The notes under the pieces are model-generated. The model worked only from the letters and a program-made list of their open reading frames with translations. It was not told the DNA's origin and did not search any database. 64,000 nucleotides of DNA from JBEVOS01 sp964563395 (lineage in GTDB: Bacteria > Pseudomonadota > Alphaproteobacteria > Caulobacterales > Aquidulcibacteraceae), in contig CAZLWK010000009.1 in the NCBI GenBank assembly GCA_964563395.1, positions 62,001-126,000 of the forward strand. Direction: 5' to 3'. Below, in pieces: positions 51,137-59,829 of the stretch. The stretch's first letter is position 1, and every line of letters starts with the position of its first letter. The position numbers were made by a program, and so were the translations under genes.

Positions 51137-53121
51137 GCGATGTCTCGATGCGCGAGCGCCAAAGCCTGTCCCGGCGCATCGCCGGGCGCCGCGGCGAGGT
51201 GGTGAGCGACTTTTGGCGGTTCGAGCCCTTGGTGGAATCGGTTCACCGCCTCTTGCAGGGCTTGATCCGCTTTCGTCACGCGCTCGTGTTGGCGCAGATG
51301 GTCGAGCCAGGACGGGGCGAAGAAGATTTCGGTGAAGGCTTGCGGGTCCTCGGCGTTTTCGAACACGCGCCAGCCGAAGCCGCCGTCGCGCAGGCGCTGC
51401 GTGGATAGCGCGGCGATCGCCTCCAGAAAGGCCGTTCGGTTTTCCGGCGCGATCCTGTAGGCGATCTGCACCATGATCGGGCCGCGTTCGCCGGGAACGT
51501 CTTCTGCGGTCGCGGGCTCTGGCCAATGCATGGAAGGGGTGAGGTCGGCCTCGCCCTTCGGCAAGGGGATGCGCATCGCCAGAAGGCCCAGCGCGCCCCC
51601 GCCCGCGCTTGCGGCGAGCAAGGCCGCGGCCACGCCGAATTCATTAGCCGCAACGCCCCAAAGCGCCGATCCCGCCGTCATCGCGCCGAAGAAAGCGGTG
51701 ATGTAGACGGCCAGTCCGCGCGCGCGCACCCAATTCGGAAGCACGGCTTGGGCGGTGACGTTGAGCGTGGTCAGCACCGCGATCCAGGCGGCGCCGGCGA
51801 CAAAAAGCGCGGCCGCGGCGGCCGCTTCGATGCGCGCCAGCGCCAAGGTCGCCATCGCGCCGGCGGTGGCGAGCGTTCCCAAGAGCACGAGCAGGTCAGG
51901 CGAAATCTTGATGCGCGGCAGGATCAGCGCGCCAGTCACGGCGCCCGCGCCGATGGCGGCGAGAAGCGCGCCGTAAAGACTGGCCCCTCCGTCGAGGCTT
52001 TCGCGCGCGATCAACGGCAAGAGCGCCCAATAGGCTGAGGCGAACAGAAAAAAGATCGCGGCGCGCAGCAGAACGCGCTTCACCTCATCGCTGCGCAACA
52101 CATATCCGACGCCCGTCGCCATTGCTGGGAGGAAGCGCTCCGGCGCAAGATGCGGCGACGCCGGTTGGCGCTTCCATGCCAGGAGCGCCGCGATCACGAA
52201 GAGATAGGAAACAGCGTCGAGCCAATAGGCGAGGGCGACGCCGAAGACGGCGATGACAAGCCCGCCGATCGCTGGGCCGATCGCGCGGGCGATGTTGATG
52301 CCGAGGGAATTGAGCGCGACCGCCTGGCGCAGAAGCGGCTTCGGCACGAGTTCCGGCACGATCGACTGCCAGGGCGGGCCCATGAGCGCCGCGCTCACGC
52401 CGCCGGCCGCCGTCAGCGCCAAAAGCAGAGCGGGCGTCATGAACCCCGTTGCGAGCCGGTTCAATTCGCGCATGAAATGGCGGGTGGAGTTGATCTGGTC
52501 TTGCGGCTCCAGGCGCGGTCCTTTCGCAAGCGTCGCATAGAGGATCATCGCGTTCGGCTTCGCCAGCAGCAGGCCGGTGGGCTCGCCCTTGGCGTCGCGC
52601 TCGATTTCGCCGCCAGGCGGCGCGGGCGTGTCGCGATCATACCCCACCGCGCGCAAGGCCGCGCGATTAAGCAGCGCACGATCATAAAGGTGCAAGATGA
52701 ACACCGGCGTGTCCGGCGCGGCGGCGTTGATCTCCTCGAGGGTCGGCAGCCTTTGTTCCTTGAATTGGAACATCGTGAAGGAGCCGACCACGCGCACCCA
52801 TTGCGGCGGCGGCGTCACGGCGGCCTGCGCCTTCAACAAGGCGAGCGCGTCTTGAACGCTCTCCACGCCTTCCCAGCGGAGCTCCAAATTATAATTCAAA
52901 CCGCCGCGGATGAGGTGCGTGTGGCTGTCATTAAGGCCCGGAATGATCCGCCTTCCGCCTGCATCGATGAGACGCGTGCGCTCATTCGCCAGCCGCATCA
53001 GCGCGTCGGCGCGGCCGACCTCGATGAACACGCCGTCCTTGATCGCGAGCGCCTCCGCATCCGGATTTTCGCGATCAAGCGTCGTGATCTTCGCATTGCG
53101 GACGATAAGCTCGGCGAACAT
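51133..53121 (-). CDS. In-frame chimera: amidohydrolase N-terminus fused to truncated MFS transporter
   Basis: 662 residues. Residues 1-226 are the start of a YtcJ-type amidohydrolase: RRIIPGLNDSHTHL with the metal motif H67-T-H69, and RDAKGEPTGLLLAKPNAMILY. From about residue 227 (FMTPALLLALTAAGG) the sequence becomes an EntS-like MFS_3 transporter (ALNSLGINIARAIGPAIGGLVIAVFG; GLAVYITAFFGAMTAGSALWG), with a C-terminal antibiotic-monooxygenase-like domain (MVQIAYRIAPENRTAFLEAI). The amidohydrolase lacks its later metal ligands, and the transporter lacks about 95 residues (first helices). One deletion joining two neighbouring genes explains this. Real gene or assembly artefact is open. Confidence 0.85.
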   Translation of the reverse strand: MFAELIVRNAKITTLDRENPDAEALAIKDGVFIEVGRADALMRLANERTRLIDAGGRRIIPGLNDSHTHLIRGGLNYNLELRWEGVESVQDALALLKAQAAVTPPPQWVRVVGSFTMFQFKEQRLPTLEEINAAAPDTPVFILHLYDRALLNRAALRAVGYDRDTPAPPGGEIERDAKGEPTGLLLAKPNAMILYATLAKGPRLEPQDQINSTRHFMRELNRLATGFMTPALLLALTAAGGVSAALMGPPWQSIVPELVPKPLLRQAVALNSLGINIARAIGPAIGGLVIAVFGVALAYWLDAVSYLFVIAALLAWKRQPASPHLAPERFLPAMATGVGYVLRSDEVKRVLLRAAIFFLFASAYWALLPLIARESLDGGASLYGALLAAIGAGAVTGALILPRIKISPDLLVLLGTLATAGAMATLALARIEAAAAAALFVAGAAWIAVLTTLNVTAQAVLPNWVRARGLAVYITAFFGAMTAGSALWGVAANEFGVAAALLAASAGGGALGLLAMRIPLPKGEADLTPSMHWPEPATAEDVPGERGPIMVQIAYRIAPENRTAFLEAIAALSTQRLRDGGFGWRVFENAEDPQAFTEIFFAPSWLDHLRQHERVTKADQALQEAVNRFHQGLEPPKVAHHLAAAPGDAPGQALALAHRDIA

Positions 53122-53134
53122 TGCGGTCTCAGCT

Positions 53135-53386
53135 TTACGAGGCGGTGGGATCGGATTGCGGCGCTTTTGGCGCCTCCGCGATCGCGAAACTCTTCAGGTG
53201 AAGACATTGCGCGATCGCGTTGGGATGGCCCCGCATATATTGAACCAGAGTTTCGCCGGCGAGAATCCCGAGAAGCCCCAGGAGCGCGATGATCGGCGGG
53301 GCCGGAGAACGCACATTCAGCAGGCCATAGATCACGCCAATGCCAAGCCCGACAACGAGCGAGAGGACATAGGGTTGCCACGTCAT
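53135..53386 (-). CDS. XapX domain small membrane protein
   Basis: 83 residues. Two helices (YVLSLVVGLGIGVIYGLLNVRSPAPPIIALLGLLGILAGETLV) have the XapX pattern G-x-G-x-x-Y-x-L-x-x-V-x-S/P-A-P-P. These small proteins accompany isochorismatase-like hydrolases and amidohydrolases in many proteobacteria; function unknown. The start has GGGAG six bases upstream. Same strand as its neighbours, with 33- and 13-base gaps. Confidence 0.85.
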   Translation of the reverse strand: MTWQPYVLSLVVGLGIGVIYGLLNVRSPAPPIIALLGLLGILAGETLVQYMRGHPNAIAQCLHLKSFAIAEAPKAPQSDPTAS

Positions 53387-53419
53387 GGCGAACTCCCTTT
53401 ACGCTGGCCGCCAAAGAAA

Positions 53420-54076
53420 TCAGTGCGCGCCTTCGGAAGCTCCGAACATCGTCTTGGCGTAAATGATGCCAAGGCCGTAGCCGCCGCCATGCTTTTTGGC
53501 GATGCCGGTCGTGAGGTCATAGGTATCGCCGCGTGCCCAGTCGCGTTGCAGCTCCAGCAGATACTGCAGCGCGGTCATCGGCTTCGCCCCCAGCTGCACC
53601 ATCCGGTCCATCGCCCGTTCATGCGCCTCGTCCGAGACGTCGCCGCAGGCGTCCGCGAGGACATAGACGTCAAAGCCCTGGTCGAGCGCGGAGAGCGCTG
53701 GACCGACGATGCAGACGCTGGTCCAAAGGCCCGCGAACACGATCTTCGATTTGCCGATCTGGTTCACGCGGTCTGTGATGCGGCCGTCCTCCCACGTATT
53801 CATCGTCGTGCGGTCGATGACCTCGGCTGTCGGGAACGCCTGCTTGATTTCGTCGAAGATCGGGCCAGAGAAGGTTTTCTCCGCCACGGTGGTGAGGATC
53901 GTCGATACGCCGAACCCCGCCGCGGCGGCCGCCACCAGCGCGGCGTTGTTGCGCAGCATGATTGCGTCGATCGATTTCGTCGCGAACGCCATCTGCGACT
54001 GATGATCAATCATGATGAGCGTGTGGTTTTTCGGGTCCAGCAAGCTCTTGCCCGGTTGGGGAGAGGCGGTCGGCAT
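53420..54076 (-). CDS. Isochorismatase-family hydrolase (YcaC-like)
   Basis: 218 residues. Cysteine hydrolase fold with LLDPKNHTLIMIDHQSQM (catalytic D), the lysine region TTVAEKTFSGPIF and FAGLWTSVCIVGPALSAL carrying the catalytic cysteine, followed by DVYVLADACGDVSDEAHERAMDRM. YcaC-like enzymes hydrolyse amides or imides of unknown nature. First gene of the operon with XapX, chimera and porin; the AraC gene is divergent 127 bases away. Confidence 0.9.
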   Translation of the reverse strand: MPTASPQPGKSLLDPKNHTLIMIDHQSQMAFATKSIDAIMLRNNAALVAAAAAGFGVSTILTTVAEKTFSGPIFDEIKQAFPTAEVIDRTTMNTWEDGRITDRVNQIGKSKIVFAGLWTSVCIVGPALSALDQGFDVYVLADACGDVSDEAHERAMDRMVQLGAKPMTALQYLLELQRDWARGDTYDLTTGIAKKHGGGYGLGIIYAKTMFGASEGAH

Positions 54077-54203
54077 CGGCGTGGCTCCATTCCTTGGCGA
54101 TCGGGGGCTGATATGGCGCGTGCGGCGGCGTTCGTCTTGCTTTTTCTTGCGCCGCCTTTTGGTACAATCTTGTGCTCGGGGGGCGTGGGGAGGGGGCTGA
54201 ACG

Positions 54204-55118
54204 ATGGGTGCGCATGCATTTTTAGACGCGCCGCAGCATGCACACGCCTATCTCGCCATCCGTGATCCCGCGCCCAGGCTCTTCGGATTGGCGCAAGGCT
54301 GGAACATGCCCGTGGTTCGTCATGAAGCAGCCCTCGGCGAAGGCGCCGATTTTCCGGGCGTTGACCATTTTGTGATCACCTGCCACCTGCGCGGCGCACG
54401 CGTGCGCCGCGTCGATGATCCGCGCTTCGCCCTGACCTGGGCCGACCGCAGCGCCATTTCATTTGAGACGCCCGGCAGCGGGTGCAGCGTGCGTTCCGAG
54501 GAGGGGCGCGCCGTGCGCTATGCGCATCTTTATTGTCGGCAAAGCCTCTTCGACGAAGTCTCGGAAGCGCTCGGCCGACCTCGGATCGGACCGATGCAGG
54601 ATTTTTTCGGGCGGGCCGACGTGGGATGCGATCAGGAGATCGCGCATTACTTGGCGAGGGCCGCCGCGTTGGACGATCCGCCCAGCGTGCTTGAAATGGA
54701 TAGCCGCGCCAATCTCATCGCCTTGGCATTGGCGCGAGCGGCGACCATGACCTCGCGATCGCACGAACTCACGCAGGCGCGCCCGCTCGATCGCAAGCGC
54801 GTTGGGGCGGCGCTCGCTTTCATCGAGGACCGCCTGGGTCACCAGCCATCGCTTTCGGAAATCGCCGAGTCGTTGGGTCTGAGCGCGTTTCACTTCGCGC
54901 GCAGTTTCAAGGCCGCGACCGGCGAGGCGCCCGCCGCCTATGTCGCGCGGCGTCAGGCCGAACGCGCCCGGGACATGATCGCGCACACGAAACTGCCCCT
55001 GGCGGAAATCGCCGTGCGCGCCGGCTATTCAAGTCAATCCCACATGACGCGGCGCATCAAGTCGATATTCGGTGACACGCCCGCACGCATGAGAACCGGT
55101 GACGAGCGGGATCGATAG
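54204..55118 (+). CDS. AraC-family regulator of the divergent hydrolase operon
   Basis: 304 residues. N-terminal sensing domain (DHFVITCHLRGARVRRVDD... AISFETPGSGCSVRSEEGRAVRYAHLYCRQ) and C-terminal double HTH (LSEIAESLGLSAFHFARSFKAATGEAPAAYVARRQAERARDMIAHTKLPLAEIAVRAGYSSQSHMTRRIKSIFGDTPARMR). Divergent position suggests that it controls the isochorismatase operon and itself. GGGGG lies seven bases before ATG 54204. Inducer unknown. Confidence 0.9.
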   Translation: MGAHAFLDAPQHAHAYLAIRDPAPRLFGLAQGWNMPVVRHEAALGEGADFPGVDHFVITCHLRGARVRRVDDPRFALTWADRSAISFETPGSGCSVRSEEGRAVRYAHLYCRQSLFDEVSEALGRPRIGPMQDFFGRADVGCDQEIAHYLARAAALDDPPSVLEMDSRANLIALALARAATMTSRSHELTQARPLDRKRVGAALAFIEDRLGHQPSLSEIAESLGLSAFHFARSFKAATGEAPAAYVARRQAERARDMIAHTKLPLAEIAVRAGYSSQSHMTRRIKSIFGDTPARMRTGDERDR

Positions 55119-55218
55119 GAGCGTCTCTCCGCGAGAATGTCCGCCCCGTATGGCCTTGCCCGCTTATGTCATCGTATCATCGGCGCCGACGCGCGATTGA
55201 GCTTTGATCTTGGGCGCT

Positions 55219-55842
55219 ATGTCCGAAACGCCGATAGTTCATGTGATCGACGATGACGCCTCCTTGAGAGACGCCCTCGATAGCTTGTTTCGGTCCACCG
55301 GCCTGTTCACAAAGCTTTATGGCTCGGTGGGCGCATTCATGGATGCGCCCTTGCAGGACGCTCCCGGGTGCCTGGTGGTCGATGTTCGGCTGCCCGGCAT
55401 GAGCGGGCTCGACTTCCAAGAGCATCTGGCCGAGTTGGGAGTCTTCCTGCCCATCGTGCTGATGACGGGCCATGGGGACATCCCCATGTCGGTGCGGGCG
55501 ATGAAGGCCGGCGCCGTTGATTTCCTCGCCAAGCCGTTCCGCGATCAGGAGATGTTGGATGCGGTGTCCGCCGCGCTGGAACGTGATCGCGCCCGCCGGA
55601 TCGCGGCGGAAAAATCGGATGCCTTGCGCACCGCCTATGCCACGCTCTCGCCCCGGGAGCGCCAGGTCATGGCGTTGGTCGCCGCGGGCAAGATGAACAA
55701 GCAGGTGGCGGGAGATCTGAATCTCAGCGAGATCACGGTGAAGATCCATCGCGGTTCCGCGATGCGCAAGATGGGTGCGAAAACGCTCGCCGATTTGGTG
55801 CGCATGGCCGAGGCGCTGGATCTAGGCCCAGGGACACCGTAG
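55219..55842 (+). CDS. FixJ/LuxR-family response regulator
   Basis: 207 residues. Receiver domain with D55 (CLVVDVRLPGMSGLDF), T at VLMTGHGDIPMSVRAMKAGAVDFLAKPF, then a LuxR HTH (LSPRERQVMALVAAGKMNKQVAGDLNLSEITVKIHRGSAMRKM). It is the DNA-binding member of the two-component cluster with a lone receiver and PAS kinase. Its binding site may be the CATAC-type inverted repeat present twice just downstream. Start 55219 is the first methionine after which receiver homology begins. Confidence 0.92.
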   Translation: MSETPIVHVIDDDASLRDALDSLFRSTGLFTKLYGSVGAFMDAPLQDAPGCLVVDVRLPGMSGLDFQEHLAELGVFLPIVLMTGHGDIPMSVRAMKAGAVDFLAKPFRDQEMLDAVSAALERDRARRIAAEKSDALRTAYATLSPRERQVMALVAAGKMNKQVAGDLNLSEITVKIHRGSAMRKMGAKTLADLVRMAEALDLGPGTP

Positions 55843-55860
55843 CGAAATTCACTGCTTTGT

Positions 55861-55874
55861 CATACCAGGGTATG
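55861..55874. promoter_or_regulatory. 14-bp inverted repeat CATACC-AG-GGTATG, copy 1
   Basis: CATACCAGGGTATG is a perfect 6-bp inverted repeat with a 2-bp spacer, located between the FixJ-like gene and the lone receiver gene. Ten of twelve arm bases plus spacing are shared with the second copy at 57550. It overlaps alternative start codons (TTG 55857, ATG 55872) of the receiver gene, which argues for the downstream GTG start. I infer that it is an operator, probably for the FixJ-like regulator. Confidence 0.6.
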
Positions 55875-55910
55875 ATTTCCTCGACCGCCGTCGAGGTGGA
55901 CAATTGGGCT

Positions 55911-56294
55911 GTGCCTCAAAATTCACTGATCTGCATTATCGACGATGATGATTCCTTGCGCGTGGCTCTTGTCGGGCTGGTGCGATCGCTGGGCTATAGA
56001 GCGGAGGGATTCCCCAATGCCGCAGCCTTTCTAAGTCAAAACGCTTGGCGGGACGCCGATTGCGTCGTCACCGATATCCACATGCCGGGCCTGTCGGGCA
56101 TCGAACTCCGAGATCGCCTTAAGGCGGAAGGCTGCGCCGCGCCTGTCATCATGGTCACCGCCCGCACCGAGCCCGCCCTACGCGAACAGGCGTTCGCTAG
56201 CGGCGCCACGTGCGTGCTGCAAAAGCCCTTCTCGGCCGAAGCTTTGATCGATTGCTTGCAGCGCGCGCTGGCGAATAAGTCGGCCCTGCGCTAG
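55911..56294 (+). CDS. Stand-alone receiver domain response regulator
   Basis: 127 residues with a GTG start (55911), which places the IIDDDDSL motif eight residues in, as in homologues. D55 (CVVTDIHMPGLSG) and the TAR/K region (VTARTEPALREQAFASGATCVLQKPF) are intact; there is no output domain. It lies between the FixJ-like regulator and the kinase. It may be a phosphate sink or sequestering partner. Alternative starts at 55872 or 55857 would overlap the operator-like repeat. Confidence 0.85.
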   Translation: MPQNSLICIIDDDDSLRVALVGLVRSLGYRAEGFPNAAAFLSQNAWRDADCVVTDIHMPGLSGIELRDRLKAEGCAAPVIMVTARTEPALREQAFASGATCVLQKPFSAEALIDCLQRALANKSALR

Positions 56295-56303
56295 GGAACG
56301 CCG

Positions 56304-57542
56304 ATGGCCGGCGACGACGAAAGGAAACAAGGCGCCGAGAACGCGCTGCGCGAAAGCGAGTATCGCTATCGCAATCTCTTCCAAGCCATGGCCGCTTCGT
56401 TCTGGGAATTGGATTTCAAGCCCGTTGGCGAGATGCTGCGCGATCTGCGCAAGCAAGGCGTGACCGACTTCGCCGCTTATTTTGCAGCCCATCCGCTCTT
56501 TGTGCGCAGCATGATGGCGGCCACCCGCGTGATCGATGTAAATGATCAGACGGTCGCGCTTTTCGGGCGTGGCGATAAGACGGAGCTGCTCCGTCCGCTG
56601 GATGCGTATTGGCCGGAAGAGAGCAACCACGTCTACGCCGCGAGCGTCGTCGCCGCCGTAACGGGCAAAGCGCGTTACGCCACCGAGTGCAAGCTGCGCA
56701 AGCTCAATGGCGACGTTTTCGACGCGCTGTTCACGGCTTGCTTCGCGCCCGAAAGTGTGTCCGCCGGGAAATTGCTGATCGGCGTCATCGATATTTCCGA
56801 ACGCGTGCGCGCGCAAACCGAATTGCGACAGGTGCAAGCCGAGTTCGCGCACGCGGCCAGGGTTTCCATGTTGGGTGAGCTTACCGCCTCCATCGCGCAC
56901 GAGATCAATCAGCCGCTAGCCGCCATCGCCACAAATGCGTCGGCGGGGCTGCGCTGGCTGGACCGAGCCGAGCCCGACCTCGCTGAAGTGCGCGCGCTGA
57001 CTGGACGGATCATCGCCGACGCCCAGCGGGCCGCCGAGATCATCGCCCGTGTGCGCGTCATGGCGAGCCGTCGCGCCCCCGAGCCTTCGTGGCTGGATAT
57101 GAACAGCGTGATCGAGGAGGCGGCGCTGTTTCTTGCCCACGAATTGATGGGTCATGGGGTGCGATTGAAACTAGAGTTAAGCAATGACCTTGCGCCGGTG
57201 CTTGCCGATCGCACGCAGATGCAGCAAGTCGTCGTCAATTTGTCTATCAACGCGATCCAAGCCATGGCGCACGTCGCGCAAGACCAACGCCTTTTGACGA
57301 TCGGCACGCGCGCATCGGAGGGACGCATCCAGGTAGTTGTGAACGACGCCGGACCGGGCATCGACGACGCGCACCTGCCGAAGTTGTTCGATAGCTTTTT
57401 CACCACCAAATCCAATGGGATGGGTATGGGGCTCGCCATTTGCCGGTCCATTCTGGAAGCGCATGGCGGCGCGATCGAGGCGGGCAATATCGAGGGCGGA
57501 GGCGCACGTTTCGCGTTTTTGCTGCCGGCCGCCGTATCGTGA
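56304..57542 (+). CDS. PAS-domain sensor histidine kinase
   Basis: 412 residues, soluble. N-terminal PAS-like domain (about 15-165: YRYRNLFQAMAASFWELDF... GDVFDALFTACFAPE... IGVIDISERVRAQTEL) then a HisKA domain with H199 (ASIAHEINQPLAAI), the FixL/DctB-type motif, and HATPase_c with NLSINAIQAMAHV, NDAGPGIDD, TTKSNGMGMGLAIC. No haem-binding motif is evident in the PAS. It phosphorylates one or both adjacent regulators; a nearby start 56304 follows AGGGAACG. Confidence 0.92.
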   Translation: MAGDDERKQGAENALRESEYRYRNLFQAMAASFWELDFKPVGEMLRDLRKQGVTDFAAYFAAHPLFVRSMMAATRVIDVNDQTVALFGRGDKTELLRPLDAYWPEESNHVYAASVVAAVTGKARYATECKLRKLNGDVFDALFTACFAPESVSAGKLLIGVIDISERVRAQTELRQVQAEFAHAARVSMLGELTASIAHEINQPLAAIATNASAGLRWLDRAEPDLAEVRALTGRIIADAQRAAEIIARVRVMASRRAPEPSWLDMNSVIEEAALFLAHELMGHGVRLKLELSNDLAPVLADRTQMQQVVVNLSINAIQAMAHVAQDQRLLTIGTRASEGRIQVVVNDAGPGIDDAHLPKLFDSFFTTKSNGMGMGLAICRSILEAHGGAIEAGNIEGGGARFAFLLPAAVS

Positions 57543-57549
57543 GCGCCCC

Positions 57550-57563
57550 CATACCTGTGTATG
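57550..57563. promoter_or_regulatory. 14-bp inverted repeat CATAC-CTGT-GTATG, copy 2
   Basis: CATACCTGTGTATG has 5-bp arms CATAC/GTATG and differs from copy 1 (55861) at two positions, 7 and 9. It lies in the 96-base gap after the kinase gene, 76 bases before the ATG of the first hydrolase. Two near-identical palindromes within 1.7 kb, both in front of genes of one cluster, suggest one regulator binding both. Confidence 0.6.
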
Positions 57564-57638
57564 AGCATGCCAGCCCAATGTAGAATGGCCATGCGCCAAG
57601 CCGGGGCGCATCCTCTTTGCATGAAAGAGGAGCCTTCG

Positions 57639-58454
57639 ATGACTAAGACGATCGTACTCGTGCATGGCGCCTGGCTGAATTCGAGGGCTTGGGAGAATTG
57701 GAAGACACGCTACGAGGCGCGCGGCTACAGCGTCATAACTCCCGATTGGCCTGGGGACGAGGGCGACCCAGTGGAGCTCAAGGCCCGTCCGCGGAGGGAA
57801 CTGATCCAGTTTGGCCCGAGGGAAATCGTCGCCCATTATGAGCGGATTATTCGTGCACTGCCGGAACGTCCCATCATCATGGGGCATAGCGCCGGCGGCG
57901 TCTTTACGCAGCATCTGCTCGATCGCGGCTTGGGTGTAGCCGGCGTTGCAATCGACCCGGCGCCGACGCCGGGCGTGGGCCTGCCTCTCGACGCGGCGCT
58001 TTCCGCATGGCCCGTGCTGGGCGATCCGTTCAGCGGCGGAAAAGTCGTGTCGATGACGAAGAGCTTCTTCGCGACCCGGTTCGCCAACGGTCTGCCGCGA
58101 GACCAGGTAGACGAGCATTTTTCGCGTTATGTCGTGCCGACGGCGGGCAAGGTCTATTGGGATGGCGTGCTCGCGAACGGCGCGGGACCGATCAATTGGG
58201 CGAGCTCGACGCGCCCGCCTTTGCTCTTGATCGGCGGGGGGCGCGATCTCATTGCGCCGGCGTCAATGACAAAAGCGATCTTTAAGAATCAAAAGCGCGC
58301 CCGGTCGGTCACTGAGATAAAAATCTATGAGGATCGCTCGCACTATCTCTGCGCAGAGCCCGGCTGGGAGGAGGTTGCGGATTTCGCCCTTTCATGGGCG
58401 GAGAGACGCCAAAGCGAAGCCGACGCCGCAATCCTAAACACTCAAGCTGCGTGA
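57639..58454 (+). CDS. Alpha/beta hydrolase 1
   Basis: 271 residues. IVLVHGAWLNSRAWENW (oxyanion HG), nucleophile S84 in MGHSAGGVFTQHLL, and acid/base residues further on (GGGRDLIAPASM for the Asp, YEDRSHYLC for the His). Start by GAGGAG six bases before ATG 57639. It lies downstream of the second inverted repeat, right after the two-component genes. The substrate is unknown; the HGAW loop is seen in esterase-like enzymes. Confidence 0.88.
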   Translation: MTKTIVLVHGAWLNSRAWENWKTRYEARGYSVITPDWPGDEGDPVELKARPRRELIQFGPREIVAHYERIIRALPERPIIMGHSAGGVFTQHLLDRGLGVAGVAIDPAPTPGVGLPLDAALSAWPVLGDPFSGGKVVSMTKSFFATRFANGLPRDQVDEHFSRYVVPTAGKVYWDGVLANGAGPINWASSTRPPLLLIGGGRDLIAPASMTKAIFKNQKRARSVTEIKIYEDRSHYLCAEPGWEEVADFALSWAERRQSEADAAILNTQAA

Positions 58455-58552
58455 TGTCGCCAGCTGCAGCTATATTTGTTGGTCGAACAGCCGCGATGCA
58501 ACGTAAGTCGTTCGAAATGCCGGCGACGGCGCACATTGAATGGGAGACTCAA

Positions 58553-59401
58553 ATGCCTTTCATCACGATGAAGGACGGCGCTCAAATCTTCTACAAGGAT
58601 TGGGGCGGCAAGAGCGCACAGCCAATTCTCTTTTCCCATGGTTGGCCGTTGTCCGCCGACGATTGGGACAAGCAAATGGTCTTCTTCGGCGAGAGGGGCT
58701 ATCGCGTCATCGCACATGATCGCCGCAGTCACGGTCGCTCATCCCAGACATGGGATGGCAACCATATGGACCAATATGCCGAAGATCTTTCCATCTTGAT
58801 TGAATCGCTCGGCCTCAACAACCTCGTCATGGTTGGGCACTCCACCGGCGGCGGCGAAGTGGCGCATTATCTTGGGCGCTATGGCGGCGCGCGCGTTGCG
58901 AAGGCTTGCCTTTTGGGCGCCGTGCCGCCCCTCATGCTGAAGACGCCGTCCAATCCAGATGGCACGCCGATCGAAGCGTTCGACGGTATACGCGCCGGCA
59001 CGCGCGCCGATCGCTCGCAATTCTATTTCGACCTGACTATTCCCTTCTACGGTTACAACCGGCCGGGTGCAAAAATCAGCGAGGGTCAACGCGAGAGTTT
59101 CCGTCTCCAGGGTCTGATGGGCGGCATTAAGGGCCAACTCGACTGCATCCATGAATTTTCGGAAGTCGACTATTCCAAAGACTTGAAAAAGATCGACATA
59201 CCGGTCCTTGTCGCCCATGGCGATGACGATCAGATCGTGCCGATCAAGGCTGCGGCGCTAAAGAGCGTGAAGCTGCTGAAGCAAGGCATGCTCAAAATCT
59301 ATCCGGGCGGCGGCCACGGATTCGCGGCAACCAACTCCGATGAGTTCAACACGGATCTGTTGAACTTCATTGAAGGTCGTAAGGTGGATGGCGCCGCTTG
59401 A
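58553..59401 (+). CDS. Alpha/beta hydrolase 2 (non-haem chloroperoxidase/aryl esterase type)
   Basis: 282 residues. MPFITMKDGAQIFYKDWGGKSAQPILFSHGWPLSADDWDKQM, HDRRSHGRSSQTWDGNHMDQYAEDL, nucleophile S97 (VGHSTGGGEV), Asp in VAHGDDDQIVP and His in GGGHGF: the classic cofactor-free chloroperoxidase/esterase family. These enzymes hydrolyse esters and lactones and can form peracids. The GGGAG before ATG 58553 fixes the start against longer frames. It lies 98 bases after hydrolase 1. Confidence 0.92.
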   Translation: MPFITMKDGAQIFYKDWGGKSAQPILFSHGWPLSADDWDKQMVFFGERGYRVIAHDRRSHGRSSQTWDGNHMDQYAEDLSILIESLGLNNLVMVGHSTGGGEVAHYLGRYGGARVAKACLLGAVPPLMLKTPSNPDGTPIEAFDGIRAGTRADRSQFYFDLTIPFYGYNRPGAKISEGQRESFRLQGLMGGIKGQLDCIHEFSEVDYSKDLKKIDIPVLVAHGDDDQIVPIKAAALKSVKLLKQGMLKIYPGGGHGFAATNSDEFNTDLLNFIEGRKVDGAA

Positions 59402-59451
59402 CGCGCCGCGGGCGATGCGCGTTTCAAGGTCGAAGCGCGTCGCCCTCGCGG

Positions 59452-59829
59452 TCACGCCGCCCCGCCGATGACTACGTGCGGTTCGCCCCACCATGCGATG
59501 GACCGCGCGCGATCCAGAAAGAGGAGTTCATCGGCGCGGACGCGCGCGATCGCCGCTTTGCCGTCTATCGTGTTGCGGGCGCGTAGCGCGGCCTCCTGGT
59601 CATCGAACCATATCTGCGCAATTCCGTCCCATTCGGGTAGCGCGCTTGGTCGCACGCCGAGCGTCCCGAGCGTGTCGCCATCCAAGCCATGGAATTGAAC
59701 ATACCGGCGAACGCCAAGCGCATTGGCCAGCGATGCGATGAGAGGCGCATGCACGTCGCGCCAATGATTGAGGAAATCCGCGCGTGTAAGGTGCGGCAGC
59801 CGCATGAGCGCGTGCGACAAACAAATCAA
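59452..59829 (-). CDS. EthD-domain protein
   Basis: 125 residues. SHALMRLPHLTRADFLNHWRDVHAPLIASLANALGVRRYVQFHG and WDGIAQIWFDD are EthD ferredoxin-like fold features (LTRADFxxHWRDVHAPL). EthD proteins often help oxidative degradation systems. The start overlaps the stop of the monooxygenase gene by four bases, so it belongs to the same operon. It converges with hydrolase 2. Role unknown. Confidence 0.88.
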   Translation of the reverse strand: MICLSHALMRLPHLTRADFLNHWRDVHAPLIASLANALGVRRYVQFHGLDGDTLGTLGVRPSALPEWDGIAQIWFDDQEAALRARNTIDGKAAIARVRADELLFLDRARSIAWWGEPHVVIGGAA

